Shown here piece after piece: positions 9,096 to 17,376 of a DNA stretch of 64,000 bases. This DNA comes from Xiheimicrobium sp052034585 (lineage in GTDB: Bacteria > Myxococcota > Myxococcia > Myxococcales > Myxococcaceae). The stretch spans positions 1 through 64,000 of the forward strand of contig JBPOIJ010000075.1 of assembly GCA_052034585.1 (NCBI GenBank). Reading direction: 5' to 3'. The position numbers were made by a program, and so were the translations under genes. The notes under the pieces are model-generated. The model was given only the letters and a program-made list of their open reading frames with translations. It did not search any database and was not told the DNA's origin. The stretch's first letter is position 1. Each line of letters begins with the position of its first letter.

Positions 9096-9914
9096 ATGGC
9101 GAAGGACGAACCGATTCGCGACTTGGTGAATCGCCTCGAGCTGCCGTTCAACTCGCTTGGCGTCGATCCCTACGGCATCTCGAAGAAGCACCTCGTCACC
9201 TTCTTCCAGGTGCTCGGGTGGATGTACCGGACCTACTTCCGCGTGCATGCGGTCGGGGCCGAGAACGTGCCCAAGCGCGGCCGGGCGATGCTGGTGGGCA
9301 ACCACTGCGGCGGCTACGCGCTCGACGGCGCGATGGTGATCGCCTCGATGCTCCTCGAGCTGGAGCCGCCTCGCCTCGCCCAAGGCATGGTGGAGAAGTT
9401 CATCAACCAGCTCCCCGTCGGCAGCCTCTGGTCGAACCGCACCGGCCAGTTCACCGGGCTCCCGGAGCACGCCGAGCGGCTGCTGCACGACGAGCGGCTC
9501 CTCATGGTCTTCCCCGAGGGCGCCAAGGGCACCGCGAAGCTCTACAAGGAACGCTACACGTTGGTCGACTTCGGCACCGGCTTCGTGCGGCTCGCGCTCA
9601 AGACGAAGTCGCCGATCATTCCGCTCGGGTTCGTCGGAGGCGCCGACGCGGTTCCCACCATCGTCAACAGCTACACCCTCGGGAAGCTGATGGGCGTGCC
9701 GTACGTGCCGGTGACGCCCTATGGGCTCGCGGTTCCGCTGCCGGCGCCATGCGAGGTCCACTACGGCGAGCCGATGATCTTCCAGGGCACCGGCAACGAA
9801 GAAGACACCGTCATTCGCGGGTACGTCGAGCAGGTGCGCCAGCGGGTGAAGGAGCTGATCGAGCGAGCGCGCGCGTCGAGGCGATCGCGCCTCAAGCTGG
9901 GAGGTGACCGATGA
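9096..9914 (+). CDS. Lysophospholipid acyltransferase (PlsC-like)
   Basis: A 272-aa membrane-associated acyltransferase that would move an acyl chain onto a lysophospholipid or similar acceptor. Acyltransferase motif I appears as GNHCGGYALD, with six residues between His and Asp instead of the classical four; this longer form is known in one PlsC subgroup. Motif III appears as FPEGAKG and a later motif as SPIIPLGFVGG. A hydrophobic helix near VTFFQVLGWMYRTYF should anchor it to the inner membrane. The ATG at 9096 fits; upstream codons are not coding-like. Its stop overlaps the next start (ATGA at 9911), so it is translationally coupled to an SDR gene, suggesting a joint lipid pathway. Confidence 0.85.
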   Translation: MAKDEPIRDLVNRLELPFNSLGVDPYGISKKHLVTFFQVLGWMYRTYFRVHAVGAENVPKRGRAMLVGNHCGGYALDGAMVIASMLLELEPPRLAQGMVEKFINQLPVGSLWSNRTGQFTGLPEHAERLLHDERLLMVFPEGAKGTAKLYKERYTLVDFGTGFVRLALKTKSPIIPLGFVGGADAVPTIVNSYTLGKLMGVPYVPVTPYGLAVPLPAPCEVHYGEPMIFQGTGNEEDTVIRGYVEQVRQRVKELIERARASRRSRLKLGGDR

Positions 9915-10831
9915 AGGTCCTCCTCGCCGGCATCTCGGGCGCCTTGGCCCGCCAGGTCGCGATGCTGCTCAAGAGCCGTGGGCATCAGGTGCTCGGCCTC
10001 GACCGCCGCCCCTGGAGAGACGCTCCCGAAGGCATCGAGGTCTTCGAGACGGACTTGCGCAAGCGGGCGGCCGAAGACGTCTTTCGTACCCGCCATCCCG
10101 AGTGCGTGATCCACATGGCCACGGTGAACGCGCTCACTGCCGGCGGTGACGAGCGCGCGCGCATCAACGTCGGCGGCACCCGGGCGCTCTTCGAGCACGC
10201 GGTGAACCATGGCGTGAAGCACGTCGTCTTCGTGGGTCGGCACACGTACTACGGCGCGAGCGCGGACTCTCCGATGTACCACACCGAGGACGAGCCCCCG
10301 CACGGCATCGGGAACTTCCCCGAGCTGGCCGATCTCGTCGCGTCCGATCTCTTCGCGGCCAACGCGCTGTGGCGAGAGCCTCGGCTGGTCACCACCGTGC
10401 TGCGGCTGGTCTACACGCTCGGGCCGTCGCAGCAGGGCACGCTCGGCACCTTCCTCAAGGGCAAACGGGTGCCGCTGGTGCTCGGCTACGATCCGCTCTT
10501 CCAGTTCCTCTTCGAGTCCGACGCGGCGCGCGCGATCGTGTTGGCCGCCGAGCAGCGGGTGAAGGGCATCTTCAACGTCGCTGGCCCCAACCCGGTTCCC
10601 CTGCGCACCATCGTCGAGCAGACGGGCCGCACGGCCATGCCGGTGCCGGAGCCGATCTTGCGAGGCCTCCTCGGCCGGCTGGGCTTTCCGAAGCTCCCGC
10701 CCGGCGCGCTCGAGCACATCAAGTACCCGATCGTCGTCGACTGGAAGGCGTTCAAGAAGGCGACCGGGTTCTCGTACGAGGTCGATGAGGTCGAGGCGCT
10801 CCAGCGCTATCGGCTGCTGACGGGCCGCTGA
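9911..10831 (+). CDS. Extended SDR/NAD-dependent epimerase-like protein with altered active site
   Basis: A 306-aa Rossmann-fold protein. The N-terminus MKVLLAGISGALARQV is a nucleotide-binding loop in which the third glycine of GxxGxxG is Ala. An acidic residue follows in LGLDRRPW, suggesting NAD preference. VIHMATVNAL and the VFVGRHTYYG strand match extended SDRs. The usual YxxxK catalytic pair seems to be replaced: the aligned helix reads LADLVASDLFAANAL, giving Leu and Asp. It may therefore bind a nucleotide without the standard chemistry, or use different residues. The 4-base overlap with the upstream acyltransferase indicates one transcript. Convergent with the next gene, 3 bases away. 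Confidence 0.8.
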   Translation: MKVLLAGISGALARQVAMLLKSRGHQVLGLDRRPWRDAPEGIEVFETDLRKRAAEDVFRTRHPECVIHMATVNALTAGGDERARINVGGTRALFEHAVNHGVKHVVFVGRHTYYGASADSPMYHTEDEPPHGIGNFPELADLVASDLFAANALWREPRLVTTVLRLVYTLGPSQQGTLGTFLKGKRVPLVLGYDPLFQFLFESDAARAIVLAAEQRVKGIFNVAGPNPVPLRTIVEQTGRTAMPVPEPILRGLLGRLGFPKLPPGALEHIKYPIVVDWKAFKKATGFSYEVDEVEALQRYRLLTGR

Positions 10832-10834
10832 GGC

Positions 10835-11841
10835 TCACCCGCGCCGTTCACGACGCCGCCGTTTCCTCGCCTCGAGGATGGGCTTGAGCCGCGCGTGCCG
10901 CCGCACCGTGGGTGGGAGCAGCACCTCGAGATCCTTCGCGCTCCCCTGCAGCATCGCCGCCAGCTGGGAGATCGCGCCCGGGTCGATCCGGCTCTTCGAG
11001 AGATCGATCACCTCGACGCCGGTCCCTCGAACGCCCTCGCCGATCGCCACCAGCCCGCGCGCATCGATCCGCGACTCGATCACCAGCTTCAGCGGGCCTC
11101 CGCCGACCGGCATCGGCGGCAGTGGCACGTCGCGCACTCGCAGCACCGGGAGCCGCCTCCTCCGCAGGAAGACCTCGACCCCGAAGAGGCGCGAGTACCC
11201 CTCGAAGGCAAGCTCCTCGAGCGGCATCGACAGCCCATCGAGGAACAGGCTCACCGACGATCCCAGGGTGAGGGCCTCGAGCTCGGGCAGGCGCCACGAG
11301 AAACGATCGATCACCTCGTGTTCGTACCCGTTCGCGAGCGGGCTCGGTTCGTCCTCGAGGGAGAGCAGCGCGGTGCGGCCCGGAGTCCCCTTCAGCACCA
11401 GCCGTCGCAGCGGCGCCGGGCCCTCGACGTAGGCATGCAGCAACGACTGATCCACCACCAGCTCGTCGAGGAAGCGGCCGGAGGGATGGGTACGGAGCAT
11501 CCTCAGCGCGTCGGAGTGAACGAAGGCCGCGGGACCTCGGCGGTGACGATGAAGCCGTGCTTCCAGGTGAGGAGGAGATCGCCGAGCAGCGCATCGGAGC
11601 CAAGGAGCACCGGCCGATTTCGGGCGATCACCTCGGCCCGCGCCGCGTTCAACTGCCGAACCCGCTCGGCATCCTTCGCGGCCTTGTCGAGCTCGGCGCC
11701 GAGCGCGATCAACTCTCCGCGAGGGTGGCCGGCTGAGAGGAGGAGATCGCCCAAGACGCTCCAGGCGTCGTCGTCGTCGCGGTGTCGATCGAGGTGATCG
11801 AGGAGCTTCCGGTACTCCGGGCTCGCCTCGACGTCGGCCAT
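10835..11841 (-). pseudogene. TIGR02996-type leucine-rich protein split by a frameshift
   Basis: The first frame (11841 to 11503) gives 112 aa starting MADVEASPEYRKLL and containing the repeat-companion signature WSVLGDLLLSAGHPRGELI, typical of myxobacterial TIGR02996 proteins. It ends abruptly at a stop. The second frame (11500 to 10835) gives 221 aa of leucine-rich beta-alpha repeats (LRRLVLKG, LPELEALTLG, PLEELAFEG, PVLRVRDVPL). Reading the second frame upstream of its ATG gives AFVHSDALRMLRTHPSGRFL, which joins smoothly to the end of the first near plus-strand 11527-11533. The 1007-nt span is one base short of whole codons. So one gene of about 335 aa is most likely; two overlapping genes are the alternative. 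Cytoplasmic, function unknown. Confidence 0.7.
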
Positions 11842-11846
11842 CGGCG

Positions 11847-13757
11847 TCAGACGGCGAGGAGCGCGTCGGCTTGAGCGGGCGTCTGAGCGGAGCCGATCAC
11901 GTGCAGCACCTGGGTCAGCGTTCCGATGTGCTTGAGCATGCGCCCGAAGAGGCCCTGCTTGTTGGCGTCGATCACCGCCCCGAAGGCGTCTTCGATGATC
12001 ACCGGCAGCTTCGTCTGGGAGCCGGCCTTCTCGGCGAGCGTGAGCCGGAGCGCGAAGTAGACGAGATCGAGATCCTTGCCGGGCAGCTCTCCAACGGCGA
12101 TCGCGCGGCCGGGCGCTTGAACGGTGGCCCTGCCCTCGGCGTCGAGGTCCATGCCGTGGTACCGCTTGTCGCTCAGCGCGACGAGGTACTGCACGCAGCG
12201 ATCACGCACCACGCCCCACAGCGTCGAGATGTCGGAGCTGAAGACCTCGGCAGCGAGCGTCATCGCGGCAGGGCACGGGTCATCGAAGAGCTCCTGCGGG
12301 CCGGTGGGCACGGCCGAGAACTCGTCGGACTGCGAGGGAGACTTGCCGGCGAGCGCGTCTTTCATTCGGGCGATCTCGCGATCGATCTCCCGCACCTCAC
12401 GCGAGTAGCCGCCGCTGAGCCGGAGGAGTTCCTGGTTCATCTGCTCGTGCTCGGCCTTGAGTCTGGCGACCGTCTCACCGAGCGACGCGGTGTCGGGGTC
12501 GGACTCGTAGTCGGCGTACTCGAGCTCGAGCGCAGCGACGTTCGGCTGCAGCTCGTCGCGCTTGGCCATGATCGTGAAGAACTCGTCGGGGGTGTTGGCC
12601 TCGACCTTGTCGAGCGCGGTCTGCACCACCGAGGCAGCGAGGGTGAACTCGTCGTCGATCTTCTTGCGGCGGGTCTGGAAGATCTCTCGCTTGGCGGTCT
12701 CCCGCGAGAGGTGCTGGAGCTCTTCGATGTGCCGCAGCGCCAGCAGGCCCGCGAAGGTGAAGGCGGGGATCGCGAGGAGCGCCACGAAGCGTCCCGAGCC
12801 CTCGAGCACCACTCCTCCGACGAGGAGGGCGAGGCCCACCACGATGCCGGCGAGAAACCGGGTGTCCTTCCACAAGGGCGGCACGGTCGGCGGCTCGTTC
12901 GCCAGGCCAGCGTCTGCCTTTTCGCGCTCGAGCTTGGCGACGGCGTCGTCCTTGCGCTTCTTGTCGTCTCCCGAGCGCCGCACCCGCTCGACGATGTCGT
13001 CGGGTAGGCCGAGAGACTGCGGCGTGGGTGCCTTGTAGAGCTCGGCCCGTGCGCCCTCGAGCTTGTGCTTGAGCTCCTGAAACGCGGCGAAGCGCTGCTC
13101 GGCCTTGAAGGCGTCGGCTTGCACGCCGTCCATGCGGAACTGGAGCTGGGCGACGTGTTTGGCGACCACCAGCTCCTTCTCGAGCGCGGCGAGCTTCTCC
13201 ATCGAGGGGCCGGTGTCGCTGGTGCCCAGCTCGCTCGCGTAGGTGTCGAAGGCCGACTGCACCCGCCCGATCTGGCTCGGCCGGCTGGGCTGCTGTTGTT
13301 GCTGCTGCCGCTGCTTGTCGCCGCCCTTCGGCTTTCGCGACGGCAGCTGCCCGACGCTGAAGGTGAAGAGCTGCTCGAAGAGGGCCCGAGAGGGAAAGCC
13401 AGCCGTGCGGAGCGCCTGGATGATCTCCGCCGCGTCCTGGCTCAGCACCTCGAACTGGTTGCTCGAGCGGTTGAGCTTGTGGAGCGCCCCCTGCCCACCG
13501 AGATCGCGCACCACCCGCCAGAGTTCTTGTTCGTTCGACTGAACCGTCAGACCGGCGCGCGCGAGCTTGGCGCCTGGCGCAACGAAGGCACTCTCGCCAC
13601 CGCGCCCATCTGGGTAGAGGAGCGACAGCACGAGGCCAGCGATCGGCGCTGGGATCTCAGTGGGGCTTTGGAGGACGAGGTAGCCGGGTTTGAACGCAAT
13701 GCGCGCAGACGGGCTGAAGCCGCGCACCCCCTGCACCGCGAGCTCGAGAATGAGCAT
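11847..13757 (-). CDS. Membrane-spanning Rad50/YhaN-like coiled-coil protein with degenerate ATPase motifs
   Basis: A 636-aa protein. The N-terminus LILELAVQGVRGFSPSARI matches the opening strands of Rad50/RecF/SMC heads, but where a P-loop is expected the sequence reads LVLQSPTEIPAPIAG, with no GKS/T. Long coiled coils follow (residues about 185-300 and 350-480), interrupted by two hydrophobic helices near 304-345 that should cross the membrane. The C-terminus has a signature-like GKDLDLVYFALRLTLAEKA and a Walker-B-like LPVIIEDAFGAV. A glutamine run sits near residue 155. The layout resembles YhaN-family proteins with a membrane hairpin between the coiled coils. Its start is 24 bases from the rplS stop and has a GGGAG ribosome site, so it is probably co-transcribed with rplS. 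It may be catalytically inactive. Confidence 0.7.
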   Translation of the reverse strand: MLILELAVQGVRGFSPSARIAFKPGYLVLQSPTEIPAPIAGLVLSLLYPDGRGGESAFVAPGAKLARAGLTVQSNEQELWRVVRDLGGQGALHKLNRSSNQFEVLSQDAAEIIQALRTAGFPSRALFEQLFTFSVGQLPSRKPKGGDKQRQQQQQQPSRPSQIGRVQSAFDTYASELGTSDTGPSMEKLAALEKELVVAKHVAQLQFRMDGVQADAFKAEQRFAAFQELKHKLEGARAELYKAPTPQSLGLPDDIVERVRRSGDDKKRKDDAVAKLEREKADAGLANEPPTVPPLWKDTRFLAGIVVGLALLVGGVVLEGSGRFVALLAIPAFTFAGLLALRHIEELQHLSRETAKREIFQTRRKKIDDEFTLAASVVQTALDKVEANTPDEFFTIMAKRDELQPNVAALELEYADYESDPDTASLGETVARLKAEHEQMNQELLRLSGGYSREVREIDREIARMKDALAGKSPSQSDEFSAVPTGPQELFDDPCPAAMTLAAEVFSSDISTLWGVVRDRCVQYLVALSDKRYHGMDLDAEGRATVQAPGRAIAVGELPGKDLDLVYFALRLTLAEKAGSQTKLPVIIEDAFGAVIDANKQGLFGRMLKHIGTLTQVLHVIGSAQTPAQADALLAV

Positions 13758-13781
13758 CGACTCCCTCGGGGAGCGCCAGCC

Positions 13782-14159
13782 TTACGCCTTGGCGGCCGGA
13801 GCGGTCTCGGTCTCTTCCTGCACGTCGAGGCGCGCGGCCTTGCCACGGAGGTTGCGGAGGTAGAACAGACGGCTGCGGCGCACATCGCCCTTGGTGAGGA
13901 CGTCGATCGTCTCGTAGCGGGGCGAGTGGAGCGGGAAGATGCGCTCGACGCCGACGCCGAAGGACATCTTGCGCACGGTGAAGGTCGCGTCGACCGAGCC
14001 CTTGGTCTTGCGAATCACCACGCCCTCGAACGCCTGCACGCGCTCCTTCTCGCCTTCCTTCACCTTCCAGTTCACCCGCACGGTGTCGCCGGTGTGGAAG
14101 TCGGGGATGTTCTTGCGGGTGTTGAGCGAGTCGACGTACTGAAGCGCAGCGGAACGCAT
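13782..14159 (-). CDS. rplS: 50S ribosomal protein L19
   Basis: L19 lies at the interface of the two ribosomal subunits. The 125-aa product from the ATG at 14159 shows the family signature: DFHTGDTVRV, KERVQAFEGVVI, FTVRKMSFGVGVER and IFPLHSP. Length is normal (about 115-125 aa), with a slightly extended acidic/Ala C-terminus. In many bacteria rplS ends the rpsP-rimM-trmD operon; here no trmD is visible upstream. Instead the gene is divergent from ctc/rplY with a 225-base shared leader, so it has its own promoter. The 636-aa Rad50-like gene follows on the same strand. Confidence 0.97.
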   Translation of the reverse strand: MRSAALQYVDSLNTRKNIPDFHTGDTVRVNWKVKEGEKERVQAFEGVVIRKTKGSVDATFTVRKMSFGVGVERIFPLHSPRYETIDVLTKGDVRRSRLFYLRNLRGKAARLDVQEETETAPAAKA

Positions 14160-14234
14160 GGGAAGCCTCTTCGAAGGTGAGAACTGAAGGTCCGCGCACC
14201 TACCAGACGGCCCCCGACCCTGCAAGGGCTGGTC

Positions 14235-14263
14235 TTGACGGGTCGAAGAAAGCCTCCTAGAGG
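14235..14263 (+). promoter_or_regulatory. Candidate promoter for ctc/rplY
   Basis: TTGACG at 14235-14240, a 17-base spacer and TAGAGG at 14258-14263 form a sigma-70-like promoter reading toward ctc. The -35 box is strong, the -10 box weak (3 of 6). It would give a 5' leader of about 115 bases, which carries the two hairpins listed separately. Confidence 0.35.
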
Positions 14264-14297
14264 CCCCCTCGCTCCTCGGACGGACGACACTTCGGGG

Positions 14298-14365
14298 CCT
14301 GCCATCGGGGCAGGATGCCGGGTTCGGACGGGACACGCGGAGTCACTCACCTCGGCTCGCCGAGG
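14298..14365 (+). promoter_or_regulatory. Leader hairpins upstream of ctc/rplY
   Basis: Two perfect inverted repeats lie in the ctc leader: CCTGCC-ATCGG-GGCAGG at 14298-14314, and CCTCGG-CTCG-CCGAGG at 14350-14365. The second sits just before the AGAAGG ribosome site and ends 19 bases before the ATG. They could act in autogenous control by L25, as structured leaders do for other ribosomal proteins. This is inferred from position only. Confidence 0.4.
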
Positions 14366-14384
14366 CTTCAGAAGGCGTCTCTCC

Positions 14385-15122
14385 ATGGCACTCACCACCA
14401 GCCCCCTCAACGCGAAGATCCGTACCGGTTCCGGCAAGGGCCCTGCGCGCCGCACCCGTGCGGCCGGCCTCGTTCCCGCGGTCGTCTACGGCCCGCACCT
14501 CGAGAAGCCCCTCAACATCGCGGTGGACGCCAAGGAGACGAAGGCGGCGATCCAGACCCCCAAGAAGATGAACACGGTGCTCGGCCTCTCGGTCGAGGGC
14601 AAGCAGCTGATCGTGCTCCTCAAGGAGTTCCAGCTCGACCCCGTCTCGAAGGAACTGCTCCACGTCGACTTCATCGACGTGCGTGAGAACGATCAGGTGA
14701 AGGTGAAGATCCCGCTCATCCTCACCGGCAAGGCCGAGGGCGTCACCAACGGCGGCATCCTCTCGCAGATCCGCCGCGACATCGAGGTGTGGGCGCTCCC
14801 GGCTGCGATCCCCGAGAAGATCGAGGTCGACGTCACCCCGCTCAAGATCGGCGGCTCGCTCCACATCAACGAGGTGAAGCTCCCGCAGGGCGTGACGGTG
14901 AAGTCGTCGGTCAACTTCACGATCGCGGTCGTCACCGCGCCGGAAGTCGAGAAGGTGGTCGAGGTGGCGGCGGTGCCCGGTGCGACGCCCGCGGAAGGTG
15001 CGGCGGCGGCTCCTGGTGCTCCGGCGGCTGCGGGTGGTGCGGCGGCCAAGCCTGGCGACGCGAAGGCCGGTGCGGCGGCGGCTCCTGCGAAGGACGCCAA
15101 GGCGGCTCCTGCCAAGAAGTAA
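14385..15122 (+). CDS. rplY: 50S ribosomal protein L25 / general stress protein Ctc
   Basis: L25 (TL5/Ctc type) binds 5S rRNA in the large subunit. The 245-aa protein from the ATG at 14385 has the N-terminal 5S-binding beta-barrel (TGKGPARR-like segment SGKGPARRTRAAGLVPAVVY, then KEFQLDPVSKELLHVDF). A C-terminal TL5 domain follows (ILTGKAEGVTNGGIL, PLKIGGSLHINEVKLP), then an Ala/Pro/Lys tail of about 50 residues. The tail is longer than in most relatives and is low-complexity. In many bacteria ctc sits directly before pth, as here: pth starts 76 bases downstream, past a hairpin. This supports the naming. Confidence 0.95.
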   Translation: MALTTSPLNAKIRTGSGKGPARRTRAAGLVPAVVYGPHLEKPLNIAVDAKETKAAIQTPKKMNTVLGLSVEGKQLIVLLKEFQLDPVSKELLHVDFIDVRENDQVKVKIPLILTGKAEGVTNGGILSQIRRDIEVWALPAAIPEKIEVDVTPLKIGGSLHINEVKLPQGVTVKSSVNFTIAVVTAPEVEKVVEVAAVPGATPAEGAAAAPGAPAAAGGAAAKPGDAKAGAAAAPAKDAKAAPAKK

Positions 15123-15145
15123 TTCGCACCCGTTCGTCAGGGTCC

Positions 15146-15187
15146 ACGCCGCTCCGGCAGTCTTCGGGGCGGCGTTGGTGTTTCTGG
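15146..15187 (+). terminator. Hairpin between ctc/rplY and pth (terminator or attenuator)
   Basis: Arms ACGCCGC (15146-15152) and GCGGCGT (15169-15175) pair perfectly. The stem is extended inward by TCCG/CGGG, giving an 11-bp stem with an 8-base loop. A moderately T-rich tail, TGGTGTTTCTGG, follows. Because pth lies only 23 bases further on, it probably reduces rather than stops read-through. Confidence 0.55.
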
Positions 15188-15197
15188 AGGAGCGGAC

Positions 15198-15770
15198 GTG
15201 AAGATCATCTGTGGCCTCGGCAACCCGGGCCGGCAGTACGAGGGCAATCGCCACAACATCGGCTTCATGGTGATCGAGGTGCTCGCCCAGCGCTGGCGGG
15301 TCGACTTCACCTCGAACAAGTGGGAAGCGCGGCTGGCCCAGGCGAAGGTGAGCGGCGAGCCGGTGCTGCTGCTCGAGCCGCAGACCTTCATGAACCTCTC
15401 GGGCACCTCCCTCGGTCAGGCCGCGCGGTTCTACAAGGTGCCGCCAGCCGACGTGCTGGTGGTGCACGACGAGCTCGATCTCCCGTTCGGCAAGCTGCAG
15501 CTCAAGTCCGGCGGGGGCACGGGCGGGCACAACGGCCTCAACTCGATCCGCGAGTCGTGGGGCGAGGAGTCGTACGGGCGGCTGCGCTTCGGCATCGACA
15601 AGCCGCAGGGCCCGAACGCGAAGGACCGGGTGATCGGCCACGTGCTCGGCGACTTCTCGAAGGAAGAGCGCGACGCGCTGCCCGAGTTCATCGGCCGGGC
15701 CGTCGATGGCTGCGAGCTGTGGGCGAAGGACGGCATGCAGAAGGCGATGAACACCTTCAACCGGCGCTAA
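15198..15770 (+). CDS. pth: Peptidyl-tRNA hydrolase
   Basis: Pth frees tRNA from peptidyl-tRNAs that drop off the ribosome, an essential recycling step. The 190-aa product begins at a GTG preceded by a GGAGGAG ribosome site. It has the family landmarks: GLGNPGRQYEGNRHNIGF with the catalytic His of HNIGF, the Asn of FMNLSG, the Asp in VVHDELDLPFG, and GGGTGGHNGL with its conserved Asn. Length is normal. Gene order ctc-pth is common in bacteria. A short convergent hypothetical gene follows 15 bases downstream. Confidence 0.97.
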   Translation: MKIICGLGNPGRQYEGNRHNIGFMVIEVLAQRWRVDFTSNKWEARLAQAKVSGEPVLLLEPQTFMNLSGTSLGQAARFYKVPPADVLVVHDELDLPFGKLQLKSGGGTGGHNGLNSIRESWGEESYGRLRFGIDKPQGPNAKDRVIGHVLGDFSKEERDALPEFIGRAVDGCELWAKDGMQKAMNTFNRR

Positions 15771-15785
15771 CCCGAGCGATCTCCG

Positions 15786-16061
15786 TTACCCCAGGCTCGC
15801 CGGCCGAATGATCACCACGTAGTCCTTCCCGCGAATGCGCACGGTCTCGAAGCCGGGCGCGTCGAACTCGGCGATCAGGCCCTCGAGCCGCCGCTCACTC
15901 ACCGGGTCGGCGCCGATCTGGTAGCCGTGCTGGCGGGTGACGGGCACCGCCTCCACCCGAAACGGCGTGCCGTTGATGCCCAAGTGACCGAGCAGCCGCC
16001 CGTCGGCAGTGCCTTCGGCTGCAGCCCAGAAATCGTCAGGAAGATGGAAGGTGGCGTTCAT
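15786..16061 (-). CDS. Hypothetical 91-aa protein
   Basis: Small soluble protein read from the ATG at 16061 (MNATFHLPDDFWAAAEG). A GTG at 16100 would add 13 residues and seems less likely. It contains no signal peptide, membrane segment or cysteine cluster. Pattern: an N-terminal acidic helix, then beta strands such as TPFRVEAVPVT and a C-terminal GKDYVVIIRP strand. Divergent from the WGR-like gene to its right. I recognise no family. The codon pattern is coding-like. Confidence 0.55.
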   Translation of the reverse strand: MNATFHLPDDFWAAAEGTADGRLLGHLGINGTPFRVEAVPVTRQHGYQIGADPVSERRLEGLIAEFDAPGFETVRIRGKDYVVIIRPASLG

Positions 16062-16160
16062 GGGGACGATCGCTTTCGTAGCGCCCCACCCTGACATCAC
16101 CGAACACGTCGAAACCCCATGGCTGGGCCGATGGGTGGAGCTGCGCTACATCGACGGTCG

Positions 16161-17351
16161 ATGTCGTTGGCACGCACCTACGACTTGAAGCCTGGCGAAG
16201 CTGCGAAGCGCATCGAGATCCGCCTCGAGGGGACGCGACTCACCCAGCACCGGCTCGGACATGACGACGAATGGACCGAGAGCGAAGGCACCTTCTCCAA
16301 TCACCTCGAGGCGCGGGAAGCGTTCGACCAGCTCGTCTTCGTCTACGGAAAGAAGGGGCAGCTGGTGGCGCAAGAGGACGACGCGGGTCCCGCCCAGCTC
16401 TCGGTGTCGGGCGCGGCGGGGCACTCCGAGGTCGTCGCCGATTGGCTGTTGGAAGAGGGCCCGCGGCTGCTCGGTGAGGAGCTCTTCTCGCTCTATCGCT
16501 CGGGAGGCCTGCCACTCGCCTTCGAGGGACAGCGGCTCGTCGAAGCGACGATCTCGAACGTGTCAGTTCCGACGGCACAGCGGCTCGCGAGCCGACACGT
16601 CCACCATCCGCACTTCTTGATGGAGGCGCTGCTTCGGCAGCCGGTGGCGCAGACGATCGAACGACTGCGGTTCGTCGAGCTCGATCGAGCCGATGCCGAG
16701 CGGGCGGTGCCTGGTGAGCTCGCAGCGGCGGTTCGGGCGGCCGTTCGTTCGCCAGTGGGCCCGGCCTTGCGAGTCCTCGAGGCGGGCGACTTCGATCGAA
16801 TGGGAGAGGGAAAGCCGTTGCTCAAGGAGGTGGCTCGCTGTGGACGGCTCCAGGCGCTGCGCCTCGTCTTCCAGAAGGGCTTCAGCTGGGCGCCGATCGC
16901 GTCCGATGCGCTCGAACGCCTCGAGGTCGGCGTCTTTTCGGCGCGCGCCCAGCTCGTCCCGATCGAGAGCGCGGCCTTTCCGCGGCTGCACACGCTCGCA
17001 GTCGGGGTGACTCGGGCGGCCAACCTGCTCCCGGCGCTGGCGCCCTTGGTCGAGACAGAACGGTTTCCGGCACTGAAACGCCTCGCCATTCACGTCCGCC
17101 GCACCGGCGAGTTCACCGTCGATGGCGCGGAAGCGATCAGGGCCGATTCGGAGGGAGCCTTCGCGCGCCTCGTCACCAGCTCGCTGTTCCCCACCCTCGA
17201 GTCCTTCGCCTTCGAAGGGCCCCTGCATGCAAGCACGGTGAGCCGTCACCGCGCCGCGCTCTCGGGCCTGTCGCAGCTTCGGTTGTACGTGCTCGGCGGC
17301 GACCCGGACGCGCTCCGGCTCGAGCTCCCGCGGCTCCAGCTCTCCCGCTGA
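16161..17351 (+). CDS. WGR-like domain protein with leucine-rich C-terminus
   Basis: A 396-aa cytoplasmic protein. Residues 1-75 (ARTYDLKPGEAAKRIEIR, then FSNHLEAREAFDQLV and a GKKG turn) have the strand-helix layout of WGR domains, although the WGR tripeptide itself is degenerate (RLG). The rest contains leucine-rich stretches such as LQALRLVFQKG, LERLEVGVFS and LHTLAVGVT, similar in style to the TIGR02996/LRR gene at 10835-11841. Start choice is uncertain: ATG codons at 16119 and 16131 are also in frame, but the domain begins just after 16161 and no strong ribosome site favours either. Myxobacteria carry many such WGR plus LRR proteins; the role is unknown. Confidence 0.65.
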   Translation: MSLARTYDLKPGEAAKRIEIRLEGTRLTQHRLGHDDEWTESEGTFSNHLEAREAFDQLVFVYGKKGQLVAQEDDAGPAQLSVSGAAGHSEVVADWLLEEGPRLLGEELFSLYRSGGLPLAFEGQRLVEATISNVSVPTAQRLASRHVHHPHFLMEALLRQPVAQTIERLRFVELDRADAERAVPGELAAAVRAAVRSPVGPALRVLEAGDFDRMGEGKPLLKEVARCGRLQALRLVFQKGFSWAPIASDALERLEVGVFSARAQLVPIESAAFPRLHTLAVGVTRAANLLPALAPLVETERFPALKRLAIHVRRTGEFTVDGAEAIRADSEGAFARLVTSSLFPTLESFAFEGPLHASTVSRHRAALSGLSQLRLYVLGGDPDALRLELPRLQLSR

Positions 17352-17376
17352 GTCCTCGATGTGCGTGCGGAGAACC

